56,271 bases of DNA. It comes from JBJENW01 sp051880395 (GTDB taxonomy: Bacteria; Bacillota; Clostridia; Lachnospirales; Lachnospiraceae). A program made the position numbers and the translations under genes. A model generated the notes under the pieces. The model worked only from the letters and a program-made list of their open reading frames with translations, was not told where the DNA came from and searched no databases. How positions within the stretch are numbered: position 1 is the first letter of the stretch; the number at the start of each line of letters is the position of its first letter. The stretch lies in assembly GCA_051880395.1 (NCBI GenBank), contig JBJENW010000204.1, forward strand, positions 1-56,271, given 5' to 3'. Shown here in pieces: positions 32,703 through 41,805 of the stretch.

Positions 32703-32728
32703 GCTCGGAACAATCCGGGCTTTTTTTA
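32703..32728 (+). terminator. terminator of the inserted gene
   Basis: GCTCGG (32703-32708) pairs with CCGGGC (32715-32720) with one wobble, followed by seven T. It isolates the inserted gene from the tape measure gene 30 bp downstream. Confidence 0.8.
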
Positions 32729-32758
32729 TGTCCATTTTTACGGAAAGGAGGATGACCG

Positions 32759-35686
32759 ATGGCAAGCAGAATACAGGGTATTACCGTGGAGATTGGTGGA
32801 GATACCACGAAACTACAGACTGCCCTTAAAGGATTGAACGGGGAAATCAAGTCTACCCAGACACAGCTTAAGGATGTAGAAAAACTGTTGAAAATGGATC
32901 CCGGTAATACGGAACTTCTTGCACAGAAGGAAAAACTCCTGGCACAGGCTGTTGAAGAAACAAAGCGTAAACTGGAAACTCTGAAAACAGCAGCAGAGCA
33001 GGCTAACATGGCACTTGCGAATGGGGATATTTCACAGGAGCAGTACGATGCACTTCAGAGGGAGATTGTAGAAACAGAGCAGAACTTAAAAAGTCTTGAA
33101 ACACAGGCAAATCAGTCTGCCACGGCACTCCAGAAGATTTCTGCCACGGGCGAAAAAATGAAAACGGTGGGAGATAACATTTCTTCTGCCGGACAGAAAC
33201 TTCTCCCGGTCACTGCGGGTGTGACGGCACTTGGAACGGCATCTGTTACCACGGCTGCAAACTTTGAAAGTTCCATGAGTCAGGTACAGGCTACGATGGG
33301 AATTACCAAGGATTCCATGTCTACCCTTGACGGGCAGAGTGTCAATACGATGGATGCACTGTCAGACCTTGCAAAGGAGATGGGTGCGTCCACTGCTTTT
33401 TCTGCCACGGAGTGTGCAGAGGCATTAAACTACCTTGCACTTGCAGGTTACAGCACACAGGAAATGGCAGACACACTTCCAACCGTTCTTAACCTTGCAG
33501 CGGCAGGCGGGATTGACCTTGCGTCTGCATCAGATATGGTAACGGATGCCATGTCAGCACTTGGCATGGAAACATCCGATGCTGACAGGATGGTAGACCA
33601 GATGGCAAAGACAGCTTCTACCACAAACACATCCGTTGCACAGTTGGGGGAAGGTATTCTTACCATCGGTGCGACTGCCAAGTCTGTAAAGGGTGGAACG
33701 GCAGAATTGAATACGGCACTTGGTATTCTTGCAAACAACGGTATCAAGGGTGCAGAGGGTGGTACACATCTTCGAAATATCATTCTGTCATTGCAGAACC
33801 CTACCGACAAGGCGGCTGCCAGCATGGAACAGCTTGGTGTTGATGTGTATGACTCCGAAGGAAATATGCGTTCCCTGAATGATATCCTTGGAGATTTGAA
33901 TACAAGCATGGATGGTATGACTTCGGAAGAAAAATCCAATATCATATCCACCATTTTTAATAAGACAGATCTCTCTTCCGTAAATGCTTTATTAGCAAAT
34001 ACGGGAAGTACGTGGGACAGTCTTCAGAAGTCCATTACAGAAAGCGGTGGTGCCGCACAGCAGATGGCAGATACACAGCTTGATAACTTACAGGGTCAGT
34101 TAACGCTTTTAAAGTCAGCTCTTGAAGGGCTGGCTATTTCTTTTGGTCAGTTACTGATGCCTGCGCTTAAAGGCATCGTGGGTGCAGTGCAGAGCGTGGT
34201 GGACTGGTTGAACTCCCTTGATGAGGGAACGAAGAAGGTCATTGTAACGGTTGCACTTGTAGCAGGGGCGTTGGGACCGGTACTCATCATCATTGGAAAG
34301 GTAATATCCGCAGTCGGTACGATTATGACGGTAGTTCCGAAGATTGCAGGGGTAATTAATGTAGTAAAAGGTGCATTTGCAGCCCTGAACACCACAATGC
34401 TGGCAAATCCGATATTCCTGATTATTGCAGCCATTACGGCGCTTGTGGCTGCGTTCATCTATCTGTGGAATAACTGTGACGGATTCCGTCAGTTTTGGAT
34501 TGACCTCTGGGAGAATGTAAAGCAGATAGCCATTACGGTGTGGAATGCAATCAAATCATTCTTCTCAGTAGTTTGGGAAGGCATCAAGTCCATATTTACA
34601 ACGGTGCTTGGAGTCATCAAAACGCTGGTGACCACCTACTTTAATTTCTATAAAACTATTATAGAAACCGTGCTGAATGTAATAAAGACCGTGATTACCA
34701 CAGTGTGGAATGCCATCAAGGGTGTTTTTATCACGGTATTCAATGTGATAAAGACTATCATTACCACGCAGTTCAACATCTATAAAACCATTATAGAAAC
34801 CGTGCTGAATGTGATAAAAACGGTGGTTACTAATGTATGGAATACCATAAAGACGGTTGTTACCACGGTAATGAATGCCATAAAGACTGTGTTTACTACA
34901 GTATGGAATGCTATCAAGACCATCATATCCGCCGTGGTAAGCGGTATAAAGGGACTGATTACCGGGGATTTCACGGCAGTGAAGAATTCCATCACTACCA
35001 TCATGAACACCATAAAGAGTACCATCAGCACGATATGGAATACCATAAAAAATACATTTTCCACGGTTCTTGGTGCCATTAAAAATTGTGTTTCCAATGT
35101 ATTTAACGGCATTGTGAATGCTGTAAAAGGAGCAATGACGAATGTGCTGAATGCCGTAAAGAATGGTTTCACGAATGTGAAGAACCATATCACGGGACTT
35201 GCTTCACAGGCAGTTACCTGGGGAAAGGATTTAGTCATGGGACTTGTGAACGGTATCAAGAGCTGCATCGGTGCAGTGGGAGATGCCGTAAAGAGTGTGG
35301 CTGACAAGATTAAGTCATTCCTGCATTTCTCCGTGCCGGATGAGGGGCCTTTGACGGAATATGAGTCATGGATGCCTGACTTCATGGACGGGTTGGCAAA
35401 AGGAATTAATAAGAGCAAAGATGTGGTGGCAAAGGCAGTGGAAGGGGTGTCACAGGATATGGTTATCAATCCGAACGTGAGTGCAACCACATCGGCAATG
35501 GAAACCACATCACGCTCATCGGCACGAAACACAGCAGACATTGCGGGAGCAATCCGTGAGGCATTTGCCGGAATCAATCTGAATGGCGGAGATACCGTTA
35601 TCCCGGTTTATATCGGTGGAACAATGCTTGATGAAGTGATTGTATCCGCACAGCAGAGAGCAAATATCAGAAGTGGAGGAAGGTAG
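32759..35686 (+). CDS. tail tape measure protein (TP901 family)
   Basis: The 975-residue protein starts with a long coiled coil (residues 20-135). The TP901 core follows: FESSMSQVQATMGITKDSMS, LAKEMGASTAFSATECAEAL, NYLALAGYSTQEMADTLPTV and LNTALGILANNGIKGAEGGT. Two hydrophobic stretches lie near 495-570 (VIVTVALVAGALGPVLIIIG and PIFLIIAAITALVAAFIYLW). Residues 575-830 are 11-residue repeats built on TVWNAIKT-like units. It sets tail length and is ejected with DNA. GGAAAGGAGG lies upstream. Confidence 0.93.
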   Translation: MASRIQGITVEIGGDTTKLQTALKGLNGEIKSTQTQLKDVEKLLKMDPGNTELLAQKEKLLAQAVEETKRKLETLKTAAEQANMALANGDISQEQYDALQREIVETEQNLKSLETQANQSATALQKISATGEKMKTVGDNISSAGQKLLPVTAGVTALGTASVTTAANFESSMSQVQATMGITKDSMSTLDGQSVNTMDALSDLAKEMGASTAFSATECAEALNYLALAGYSTQEMADTLPTVLNLAAAGGIDLASASDMVTDAMSALGMETSDADRMVDQMAKTASTTNTSVAQLGEGILTIGATAKSVKGGTAELNTALGILANNGIKGAEGGTHLRNIILSLQNPTDKAAASMEQLGVDVYDSEGNMRSLNDILGDLNTSMDGMTSEEKSNIISTIFNKTDLSSVNALLANTGSTWDSLQKSITESGGAAQQMADTQLDNLQGQLTLLKSALEGLAISFGQLLMPALKGIVGAVQSVVDWLNSLDEGTKKVIVTVALVAGALGPVLIIIGKVISAVGTIMTVVPKIAGVINVVKGAFAALNTTMLANPIFLIIAAITALVAAFIYLWNNCDGFRQFWIDLWENVKQIAITVWNAIKSFFSVVWEGIKSIFTTVLGVIKTLVTTYFNFYKTIIETVLNVIKTVITTVWNAIKGVFITVFNVIKTIITTQFNIYKTIIETVLNVIKTVVTNVWNTIKTVVTTVMNAIKTVFTTVWNAIKTIISAVVSGIKGLITGDFTAVKNSITTIMNTIKSTISTIWNTIKNTFSTVLGAIKNCVSNVFNGIVNAVKGAMTNVLNAVKNGFTNVKNHITGLASQAVTWGKDLVMGLVNGIKSCIGAVGDAVKSVADKIKSFLHFSVPDEGPLTEYESWMPDFMDGLAKGINKSKDVVAKAVEGVSQDMVINPNVSATTSAMETTSRSSARNTADIAGAIREAFAGINLNGGDTVIPVYIGGTMLDEVIVSAQQRANIRSGGR
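34648..34911 (+). repeat. 132-bp tandem repeat within tape measure gene
   Basis: The segment from 34648 is nearly repeated from 34780. The unit is 132 bp, or 44 codons, equal to four 11-residue units. It encodes two copies of YKTIIETVLNVIKTV followed by related T-x-V-x-N-x-I-K hendecads. Copy number would directly change tail length. Confidence 0.8.
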
Positions 35687-35687
35687 A

Positions 35688-36050
35688 ATGGCATATATGC
35701 AGTATTTGGTGTTCAACGGAAATAACCTGCCACTGCCGGACTCCTATTCAGTAGATCTGGCAGATGTGGAGGCAGATACGGGAGGAGAAACAGAAGCAGG
35801 AACTACACAGAGGGATGTTGTAAGAAGCGGAGTGGCTACCATTTCCGTTTCTTTTTCTGTTTCTCCGAATTGGCTAAAAAAGCTCACGGCATATTCTAAG
35901 ATGGCAAAGATAACCGTGCAGTATTTTGATACGGAAACATTGGAACTAAAGGAAACAGAGATGTATATTTCAGGATTCAAGGCAGCACTTAAGAAGGATA
36001 CTTCTTATAAAGGCTTATGGACGGTGTCCTTTACGCTGAATGAAATGTAA
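35688..36050 (+). CDS. small tail protein (DUF6711-like)
   Basis: The 120-residue beta-rich protein (YLVFNGNNLPLPDSYSVDLA, RSGVATISVSFSVSPNWLKK, MYISGFKAALKKDTSYKGLW) follows the tape measure gene with 1 bp between them, behind GGAGGAAGG. Size and content fit a small tail protein often annotated DUF6711. It may be part of the distal tail ring. Assignment is by content and order, from memory. Confidence 0.6.
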   Translation: MAYMQYLVFNGNNLPLPDSYSVDLADVEADTGGETEAGTTQRDVVRSGVATISVSFSVSPNWLKKLTAYSKMAKITVQYFDTETLELKETEMYISGFKAALKKDTSYKGLWTVSFTLNEM

Positions 36051-36063
36051 CGGGGGTGGCATT

Positions 36064-38238
36064 GTGTTTGATGTATCTGAGAAGTTTAAAAATGCAGTAA
36101 GGCAGAATACAAGAAAATATGAGTGGCACGGAACGATTACAACCAAGGGTGGCAGGGTGTATGAATTTGGTGCAAAAGACATTGTGAAAGGCTCCGGGTA
36201 TATTAAGTGGCAGTGCTGTTCTGATACGGAAATCGAACTCGGAACTGTGTATGCTGCGGAAATGGGAATAAGCCTGTTTTCTGAAATAGACCGATACACA
36301 CTGGAAGATGCTGTGGTAAGGCTTTTTTATTCGCTTACTTTATTGGATGGTACGGTTGAAACTATACCGATGGGAGTATTTGAAGTGTCTGAGGCGAACC
36401 GGGGAATAAGAACCTTGGAGATTAAGGGGTATGATTATATGCTCCGATTTGAAAAAGCAATGAAACTGGAGTCCTCAAGCGGTACACCTTATCAGTTCTT
36501 AAAGATTGCCTGTGATACCTGTAAGGTGGAAATGGCACAATCGGTGACGGAGATTACGGCATTGCCGAATGGCGGAACAACGCTTGGCATTTATGCGGAT
36601 AATGACATTGAGACATTCAGGGATTTGATTTTTTATGTGGCACAGGTAGTTGGATGTTTTTGTCAGATTGACCGTTATGGAAGGCTGGTATTAAAACAGT
36701 ATGACAATAAACCTGCATTGATGATTCCACAGAAAGAGCGGTATGACAGCAATTACTCTGACTTTGTAACAAGGTATACGGCAGTATCCTCAACAAACCA
36801 GACAGACCAGACGTCAGAGTATATCGCAATGGAAACGGATGATGCATTGACCATGAACCTTGGAATCAATCCCCTGATGCAGTTTGGTCTCAAATCTACA
36901 AGGGAGAGAATGCTCCGGGAAATACTGACGGCACTTCAGAAGGTAAATTATGTTCCATTTAACAGTACCACGATAGGAAATCCGGCATTAGAGCCGGGAG
37001 ACATCCTGCAGTTTACGGGTGGACACGCTGATGAGGATAAGGTCAGTTGTATCACAAGTATGGAGTGCAGAATCTATGGAAAGATGTCCATAAAATGCGT
37101 TGGTAAGAATCCAAGACTTGCAGGTGCAAAGAGTAAGAATGAAAAAAATATTACGGGTCTTTTGAACTCGGTGGAAAGTGGAAAAACCGTTGTATATAAC
37201 TTTGTAAATGTCAGTCCGTTTAATATAGGACAGTCGCTGACAAAGGTGATGGATATTGATTTTACGGCTACGGAGGACACAACGGCAGCTTTTCACTGTG
37301 AGATGTTGCTTGAGGTCATTAAGCCGGAAGAAGAAAGAGAAACGGAAGAGGTAATTATCGAAAATCCTGAACTTTCCATCATCTATAAAATGAATGGAGA
37401 AACCGTTGATAATTTTATGCCGACAAAGACCTGTATTTACGGAAAGCACATTGTGACCCTGTTCTATCCCATAACGAAGGTTATTGAGAAGAGTTCCAAT
37501 ACATTTTCTATGTACCTAAAAATATCGGAAGGCTCCGTGAACATAGGAGAAGCACAGATAAGGGCAACCATTAGCGGGCAGGGACTTGCAGCAGGTCTTG
37601 GAGACTGGAACGGTCGCATCAATATCAATGAGAATATCGGATTTGTAAAAATCAGTGATGTTCCGTTTGTGGCTGATACGTTTGAGGACAGGGTGTCTGT
37701 TGTATTTCCGAATATCCGCAGATCAGGCATATCACAAACGATAGGAGATATTGCAATTACGGAGATGGATTTTGGTGTGGATACCTTTACTGACAGAACA
37801 TGGATTGCAGAGATACTTCGCACCTTTGTTCTGACAACCATTAGAGGAAATCCAAAGTATAACGGATACGTGACGGTCAACAGCAATGAGCAGTTTGTTT
37901 TACGAAAACGGCATAGTCTTGCATCGGCTCCAGAGTCCTTGGAACATGGGTTCATGGAAAATCTGCTGATTGATACATCCTTCTTGGAATCGGTGGAGCA
38001 GATTACGGTGAATGGCACATCGGAAGGGTACAGATTACAGAGGGTGATTAACGCATCAGATACTTCCGTTAAGGTGCCGGAGGAAGTGGATACTACGCAT
38101 GGCTTCTTTGAACTGAAAGCAACGGTGACCGAAGAGCAGACATCGGTATCTTTGGAAACAGACAGCGGATTTATGGAAAGTCTTGTGGTGGATATATCAA
38201 AATTTGACGGTGTGAAAGGAGTGGAATTTGGCTTATGA
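36064..38238 (+). CDS. tail tip/baseplate protein
   Basis: The start is GTG 36064 behind GGGGGTGG; ATG 36040 would extend into the previous gene without a site. The 724-residue protein has an N-terminal domain (SEKFKNAVRQNTRKYEWHGT, LEIKGYDYMLRFEKAMKLES, YQFLKIACDTCKVEMAQSV) like gp27/tail-associated proteins that form the central tail hub. The second half is beta-rich with repeated acidic strands. It probably forms the tail tip between tube and fibres. No peptidase motif was recognised. It overlaps the next gene by 4 bp. Confidence 0.65.
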   Translation: MFDVSEKFKNAVRQNTRKYEWHGTITTKGGRVYEFGAKDIVKGSGYIKWQCCSDTEIELGTVYAAEMGISLFSEIDRYTLEDAVVRLFYSLTLLDGTVETIPMGVFEVSEANRGIRTLEIKGYDYMLRFEKAMKLESSSGTPYQFLKIACDTCKVEMAQSVTEITALPNGGTTLGIYADNDIETFRDLIFYVAQVVGCFCQIDRYGRLVLKQYDNKPALMIPQKERYDSNYSDFVTRYTAVSSTNQTDQTSEYIAMETDDALTMNLGINPLMQFGLKSTRERMLREILTALQKVNYVPFNSTTIGNPALEPGDILQFTGGHADEDKVSCITSMECRIYGKMSIKCVGKNPRLAGAKSKNEKNITGLLNSVESGKTVVYNFVNVSPFNIGQSLTKVMDIDFTATEDTTAAFHCEMLLEVIKPEEERETEEVIIENPELSIIYKMNGETVDNFMPTKTCIYGKHIVTLFYPITKVIEKSSNTFSMYLKISEGSVNIGEAQIRATISGQGLAAGLGDWNGRININENIGFVKISDVPFVADTFEDRVSVVFPNIRRSGISQTIGDIAITEMDFGVDTFTDRTWIAEILRTFVLTTIRGNPKYNGYVTVNSNEQFVLRKRHSLASAPESLEHGFMENLLIDTSFLESVEQITVNGTSEGYRLQRVINASDTSVKVPEEVDTTHGFFELKATVTEEQTSVSLETDSGFMESLVVDISKFDGVKGVEFGL

Positions 38239-39344
38239 ATTATGACAGTGTAAATGAAATATTCGCTGCAGGGGTAACGAACATGACCTGCCTTTTGCAG
38301 AATAGTAACAATTACGACGGAGGTACGCTTGCTGTCAATGGAGCAGATTTTCTGCTCTTTAAGGACAGTAAGGTATCCTCCATTTTTGCACATGGGGATT
38401 CTTACTGGGGAATTGGCACAGATACATCAAACTTAAGAATCAATAACAGGGATTCCAGAATGCGTTCTCTGTACCGTGAAGAAGGAACATTATACAGCTA
38501 TTACCGATTCCTAAAGATACGCTGGGAAGGCTGGTCCCATTACAACGCATCCGGGGCGGATTATCAGATTAAATATGACCTTATTTTCTGGGATACGGGT
38601 GACATCACACTTCATATGATTAATGTGCCGATTTCCTGTTATGATGGAGTCTTTGATTTTGTGGCAGATAAAACTTACACCTTTACAAAGCCGACAGTTG
38701 CCTCTCCGGATATTACATTTCAGTATTATCCGGAATCAAAGACTTATGAAGTAAAGTACACACCGATTGATTTGCTTGTACCGTTTAAGGTGTTGATAAG
38801 GGATGGAGAAGGAGTCCTTTATACCGTACAGAATGAAGTGATAAATGAGGAAACGGGAGAAAGTGAGGATGTGCTTGTTGCTTTGGAAGAAACTGAGGTT
38901 AATTCACTTCTTTTCAAAACAAAAGGATTTCAGAAACTGCCTGACTGGGAACTTATAAAGGAACTGACATTGCCGGAAGTCTTAAGTTGGAGTGACAGCA
39001 GGGCATTTCCGCTTAATGCGATGATTACGGGAACACCACCAAAACAATATATCGAATGCATGGCTGATTTATCGGATGAAACAGTCCTTGGTATCAAGGC
39101 ACTGAATGCGGAGTACACGGGAGATGTTACGGTACAGTACAGCTATGACGGAGAAGTCTATACGGGTGAAGTGCCGATGGCTGATTTTTTACTGATGGAT
39201 TTGGATGTCCTTTTTGCGGGATTATCAGAAACCAAGACAATCACATTCAGATTCTGGCTGGCAGGGGATGCAACGCTGACCACTTTTATTATGAATTACA
39301 GAAATGGAGATGATGACGATGGCAAAATTGATGGGAACAACTAA
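38235..39344 (+). CDS. tail-associated structural protein (unknown family)
   Basis: The 369-residue protein is beta-rich (YDGGTLAVNGADFLLFKDSK, LKIRWEGWSHYNASGADYQI, YDLIFWDTGDITLHMINVPI). It has a charged middle and a C-terminal domain with FLLMDLDVLFAGLSETKTIT. Gene order, downstream of the hub and upstream of a fibre-like gene, and secondary-structure content suggest an upper-baseplate or host-contact component. I recognise no enzymatic motif. It overlaps neighbours at both ends (4 and 26 bp). Confidence 0.55.
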   Translation: MNYDSVNEIFAAGVTNMTCLLQNSNNYDGGTLAVNGADFLLFKDSKVSSIFAHGDSYWGIGTDTSNLRINNRDSRMRSLYREEGTLYSYYRFLKIRWEGWSHYNASGADYQIKYDLIFWDTGDITLHMINVPISCYDGVFDFVADKTYTFTKPTVASPDITFQYYPESKTYEVKYTPIDLLVPFKVLIRDGEGVLYTVQNEVINEETGESEDVLVALEETEVNSLLFKTKGFQKLPDWELIKELTLPEVLSWSDSRAFPLNAMITGTPPKQYIECMADLSDETVLGIKALNAEYTGDVTVQYSYDGEVYTGEVPMADFLLMDLDVLFAGLSETKTITFRFWLAGDATLTTFIMNYRNGDDDDGKIDGNN

Positions 39345-40719
39345 GATTGAACTTACCGATGTGAAAACAGGGGAAAAGGAAGTGTATGAAAATCATAATA
39401 TGGTTACCAATGCCCTGGCGGATATATTCAGACCGCTTGGTCTGTCGAACCGTCCAAACAGATACTTCAGCGAGTTTGTGCCATACTATCAGACACTGCT
39501 TGGAGGAATTTTGTGCTTTGACAAGGAAATCCCGGAAAACCCGGATGACTATTACCCTCCGGCTGATGCCAGTCTGATAGGATGTGCTGCGTATGGAGTA
39601 CAGAATAACACAAAAAATACGTGCCGTGGTGGTTTTAATCAGACGGAATCGGAAGTGAACCTGAAAGACCGTTATGTGAAATATGTGTATGATTTTGCTA
39701 CCAGTCAGGCTAACGGTACAATTGCAAGTGTGTGCCTCAGTCATAAAAACGGTGGGTTTACTTCATACGGATATAAGAATGCAGAATATACAACGAGCTA
39801 TCCACTGATGCAGAGTATAGCAGAGGATACTCTCCAATATGTCTACCCGGACAGGACGGGTGCATCTACAAGCAGCAGATATTCAGGCATGACGATTGGA
39901 ACAACGGAACTGATTTTTCTGATTGACCGTGAACAGGATTGTGCCTATTACTTTAAGGTTGCAGATAAGAACCATATTCACATCACGAAGAGGCGAACCT
40001 TTCTGAAATCTGTATCTATCTTAGATAATGTTTATTATAAGAAACCTTTGATAAAAGAGATAGAGGTAAGTGAACTTGCATCACCACTTCGTATCGGATA
40101 CTGGGGATATAATTATGACCCGACAAATGACTGTTTATATATAACCACGACAAATGAGTACAGAGTAGCTCCTAACGGGACATTTCTTGTGACGGAGATT
40201 AAGCTGGACAGTTGGGAGGTTAGGCAGTATGAAGTAACGAATACCACGGATGTTTACATCCAGTCAAACAGTAGCTGGCATATGTATGTATATGAGGGAT
40301 TTCTCTTTGTAAAAGGGTATGATTCCCCATATGACTTATACAAGATCCAGATAACTAATCCTGCTAATGTTGTGAAGTTCAAAAGAACAAATACGGGGGC
40401 AATTTCAGGATATCCGAAAGCATATATCAACGGCCGTCTTTATTATGAATGTAATGATGATCAGCTTTTAATCGCAAACACAACAACGAATGAGATTATT
40501 ACCCCGGAGGCAAAGTCACTGTTTAACAGCAGTCACGAAATGAACCTGACCCCGGTAAGGAATGAACCGTTGTTGTATTTTGGTGATTATGGAACATGGT
40601 CAACCTCCGGGTGGTATATGATATGTAATTATCTTGCCACCATCAATAATCTGGATGTCCCAGTTACAAAGACGGCGGATAAGACAATGAAAATCACATA
40701 CATTTTGCAGGAGCAATAA
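39319..40719 (+). CDS. tail fibre/receptor-binding protein candidate
   Basis: The start is ATG 39319, about 9 bp after GGAG. The 466-residue protein begins TKIELTDVKTGEKEVYENHN then MVTNALADIFRPLG, a recurrent N-terminal attachment domain of Clostridia phage fibres. Later come beta-blade-like segments (LRIGYWGYNYDPTNDCLYIT, WHMYVYEGFLFVKGYDSPYD, LYKIQITNPANVVKFKRTNT) suggesting a propeller or solenoid. It is the last tail gene before lysis, the usual place for the host-specificity protein. The IS200 remnant begins 17 bp after its stop. Confidence 0.6.
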   Translation: MAKLMGTTKIELTDVKTGEKEVYENHNMVTNALADIFRPLGLSNRPNRYFSEFVPYYQTLLGGILCFDKEIPENPDDYYPPADASLIGCAAYGVQNNTKNTCRGGFNQTESEVNLKDRYVKYVYDFATSQANGTIASVCLSHKNGGFTSYGYKNAEYTTSYPLMQSIAEDTLQYVYPDRTGASTSSRYSGMTIGTTELIFLIDREQDCAYYFKVADKNHIHITKRRTFLKSVSILDNVYYKKPLIKEIEVSELASPLRIGYWGYNYDPTNDCLYITTTNEYRVAPNGTFLVTEIKLDSWEVRQYEVTNTTDVYIQSNSSWHMYVYEGFLFVKGYDSPYDLYKIQITNPANVVKFKRTNTGAISGYPKAYINGRLYYECNDDQLLIANTTTNEIITPEAKSLFNSSHEMNLTPVRNEPLLYFGDYGTWSTSGWYMICNYLATINNLDVPVTKTADKTMKITYILQEQ

Positions 40720-40795
40720 TGAATAAGAATCTATATCCCCCATTTGAAATGGGGGCCGAGGCAAAGCCGTAGCGTTGCGTGGAGTACCAATAAAA

Positions 40796-40852
40796 ACCTC
40801 CTGTGCTACAATGATATTGGTTTCGCAGGCCATATCAAAAAGCAGAGGAGGT
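40796..40852 (+). promoter_or_regulatory. 5' UTR hairpin sequestering the transposase Shine-Dalgarno site
   Basis: ACCTCCT (40796-40802) pairs with AGGAGGT (40846-40852), which is the ribosome binding site. TGCT/AGCA extend the stem past one mismatch, and an inner TGATAT/ATATCA stem completes it. Such translation-blocking leaders are known in IS200. Confidence 0.75.
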
Positions 40853-40859
40853 ATCCAAT

Positions 40860-41282
40860 ATGGATAATCAAAGTATACAACATACGCGATGGAATTGCAC
40901 CTATCATATTGTATTTATTCCAAAATATCGAAGAAAAATCATGTACGGAGAATTAAAGAGAGATTTAGTAGAGATTCTCAAGAAATTATGCGAAATGAAG
41001 CAGGTATAAATTATCGAAGGAAAGGTGTGTAGAGATCATGTACATATGTATGTGGCAATACCCCCAAAGATGAGTGTATCAGAATTTATGGCATACTTAA
41101 AAGGAAAGAGTACATTGATGTTGTTTGATAGACACCCAGAGTATAGACAAAAATGGGCAGATAGACATTTTTGGGCACGAGGATATTATGTATCGACGGT
41201 GGGAAATGTCAATGAGGAAACAATCATACAATATATAAAAGAACAAGAAGAAAATGACAAGTTAGAGGATGGAAGGAAGTAG
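40860..41282 (+). pseudogene. tnpA: IS200 Y1 (HUH) transposase, disrupted by one nonsense codon
   Basis: Read through, the 140-residue protein is complete: WNCTYHIVFIPKYRRKIMYG at the start, DHVHMYVAIPPK with the HxH metal ligands (His60, His62), ARGYYVSTVGN, and IIQYIKEQ with catalytic Tyr125 and Gln129. Codon 50 is TAA (41007-41009), probably from GAA. This stop separates the first strand from all catalytic residues. There are no other lesions, so inactivation looks recent. An internal ATG restart would lack the N-terminal strand. Confidence 0.88.
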
Positions 41283-41289
41283 AGATGCC

Positions 41290-41376
41290 TTTGTAGAAGG
41301 CTGACAGTACAAATGGTACTGCGAAACCCCGCCTCTGGCGGAACCAGCAAAGTGCCCTGGAGGGGCTAAAATCAAA
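41290..41376 (+). other. hairpin-rich 3' non-coding tail of the IS200 element
   Basis: Three consecutive hairpins can be drawn between the transposase stop and the right palindrome: CAGTAC/GTACTG, CCGCC/GGCGG, and GCCC/GGGGC with TGGA loop. The order and compactness suggest a stable RNA or single-stranded DNA fold used by the element. Confidence 0.5.
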
Positions 41377-41413
41377 CCCCCATTTGAAATGGGGGTGCGT
41401 GACTCGATGATAA

Positions 41414-41440
41414 GGCAGTCCATAGAGGGCTGCTTTTTTC
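41414..41440 (+). terminator. terminator before the lysis genes
   Basis: GCAGTCC (41415-41421) pairs with GGGCTGC (41427-41433) around ATAGA, followed by six T. It lies just outside the IS and ends tail transcription before the lysis cassette. Confidence 0.8.
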
Positions 41441-41469
41441 ATACACAAATTTATGGAAGGAGAGATTTT

Positions 41470-41805
41470 ATGAGTGGAGAAATCAAAGAAATCATTGCAT
41501 GGCTTGGGGCACTTGGAATTCCTACAATCTTTGCAATGACTTCGTGGTGCATTAAGTGCTGCGTGCAGTACACAAAGCAACTCAAAGTTTTAGCAAAAGC
41601 ACAGCAGGCTCAGATGAGGTCACAGCTTCTGGAACAGTACCACTTCTACATGGATTCCGGCTGGATTAGCGAGGAGCATATGGAAGATTGGGAAAATCAG
41701 TACAAGGCATACCACAGCCTTGGGGAGAACGGCATCCTTGATAGCCGTAGGGAACAGCTTTTACAGTTACCAAACAAAAAGAAGGAGGAACAGGAAAATG
41801 AGTAA
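41470..41805 (+). CDS. small membrane-anchored lysis-region protein
   Basis: The 111-residue protein has one N-terminal membrane segment (IIAWLGALGIPTIFAMTSWC, residues 8-28) and a long charged helix-rich remainder (VLAKAQQAQMRSQLLEQYHF, YKAYHSLGENGILDSRREQL). Its place before the holin suggests an accessory holin or spanin-like role, but no family is recognised. GGAAGGAGAG lies upstream and it overlaps the holin gene by 8 bp. Confidence 0.6.
   Translation: MSGEIKEIIAWLGALGIPTIFAMTSWCIKCCVQYTKQLKVLAKAQQAQMRSQLLEQYHFYMDSGWISEEHMEDWENQYKAYHSLGENGILDSRREQLLQLPNKKKEEQENE

Larger units (their letters stand above)
40737..41395 (+). mobile_element. IS200-type insertion sequence (IS200/IS605 family), inactivated
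   Basis: The 0.66-kb element has an identical 19-base palindrome (CCCCCATTT-G-AAATGGGGG) at each end, 40737-40755 and 41377-41395. It contains a single Y1 transposase gene, no tnpB, and a hairpin-rich 3' tail. Size and layout match IS200 elements. It sits between fibre and holin genes without interrupting either. The transposase has one in-frame stop codon. Confidence 0.85.

Noticed and set aside
34600..35100. CRISPR-like regular repetition
   Set aside because: Period is coding (11 residues, 33/132 bp), without distinct spacers, and in frame with the tape measure protein. No CRISPR array or cas gene was seen in the window.
34565..35577. Long minus-strand frames over the tape measure repeats
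   Set aside because: Periodic sequence opens antisense frames; translations are simple repeats of the tape measure codons.
37464..38393. 309-residue minus-strand frame in the tail tip gene
   Set aside because: Shadow of the plus-strand structural genes; no motif, no operon partner on that strand.
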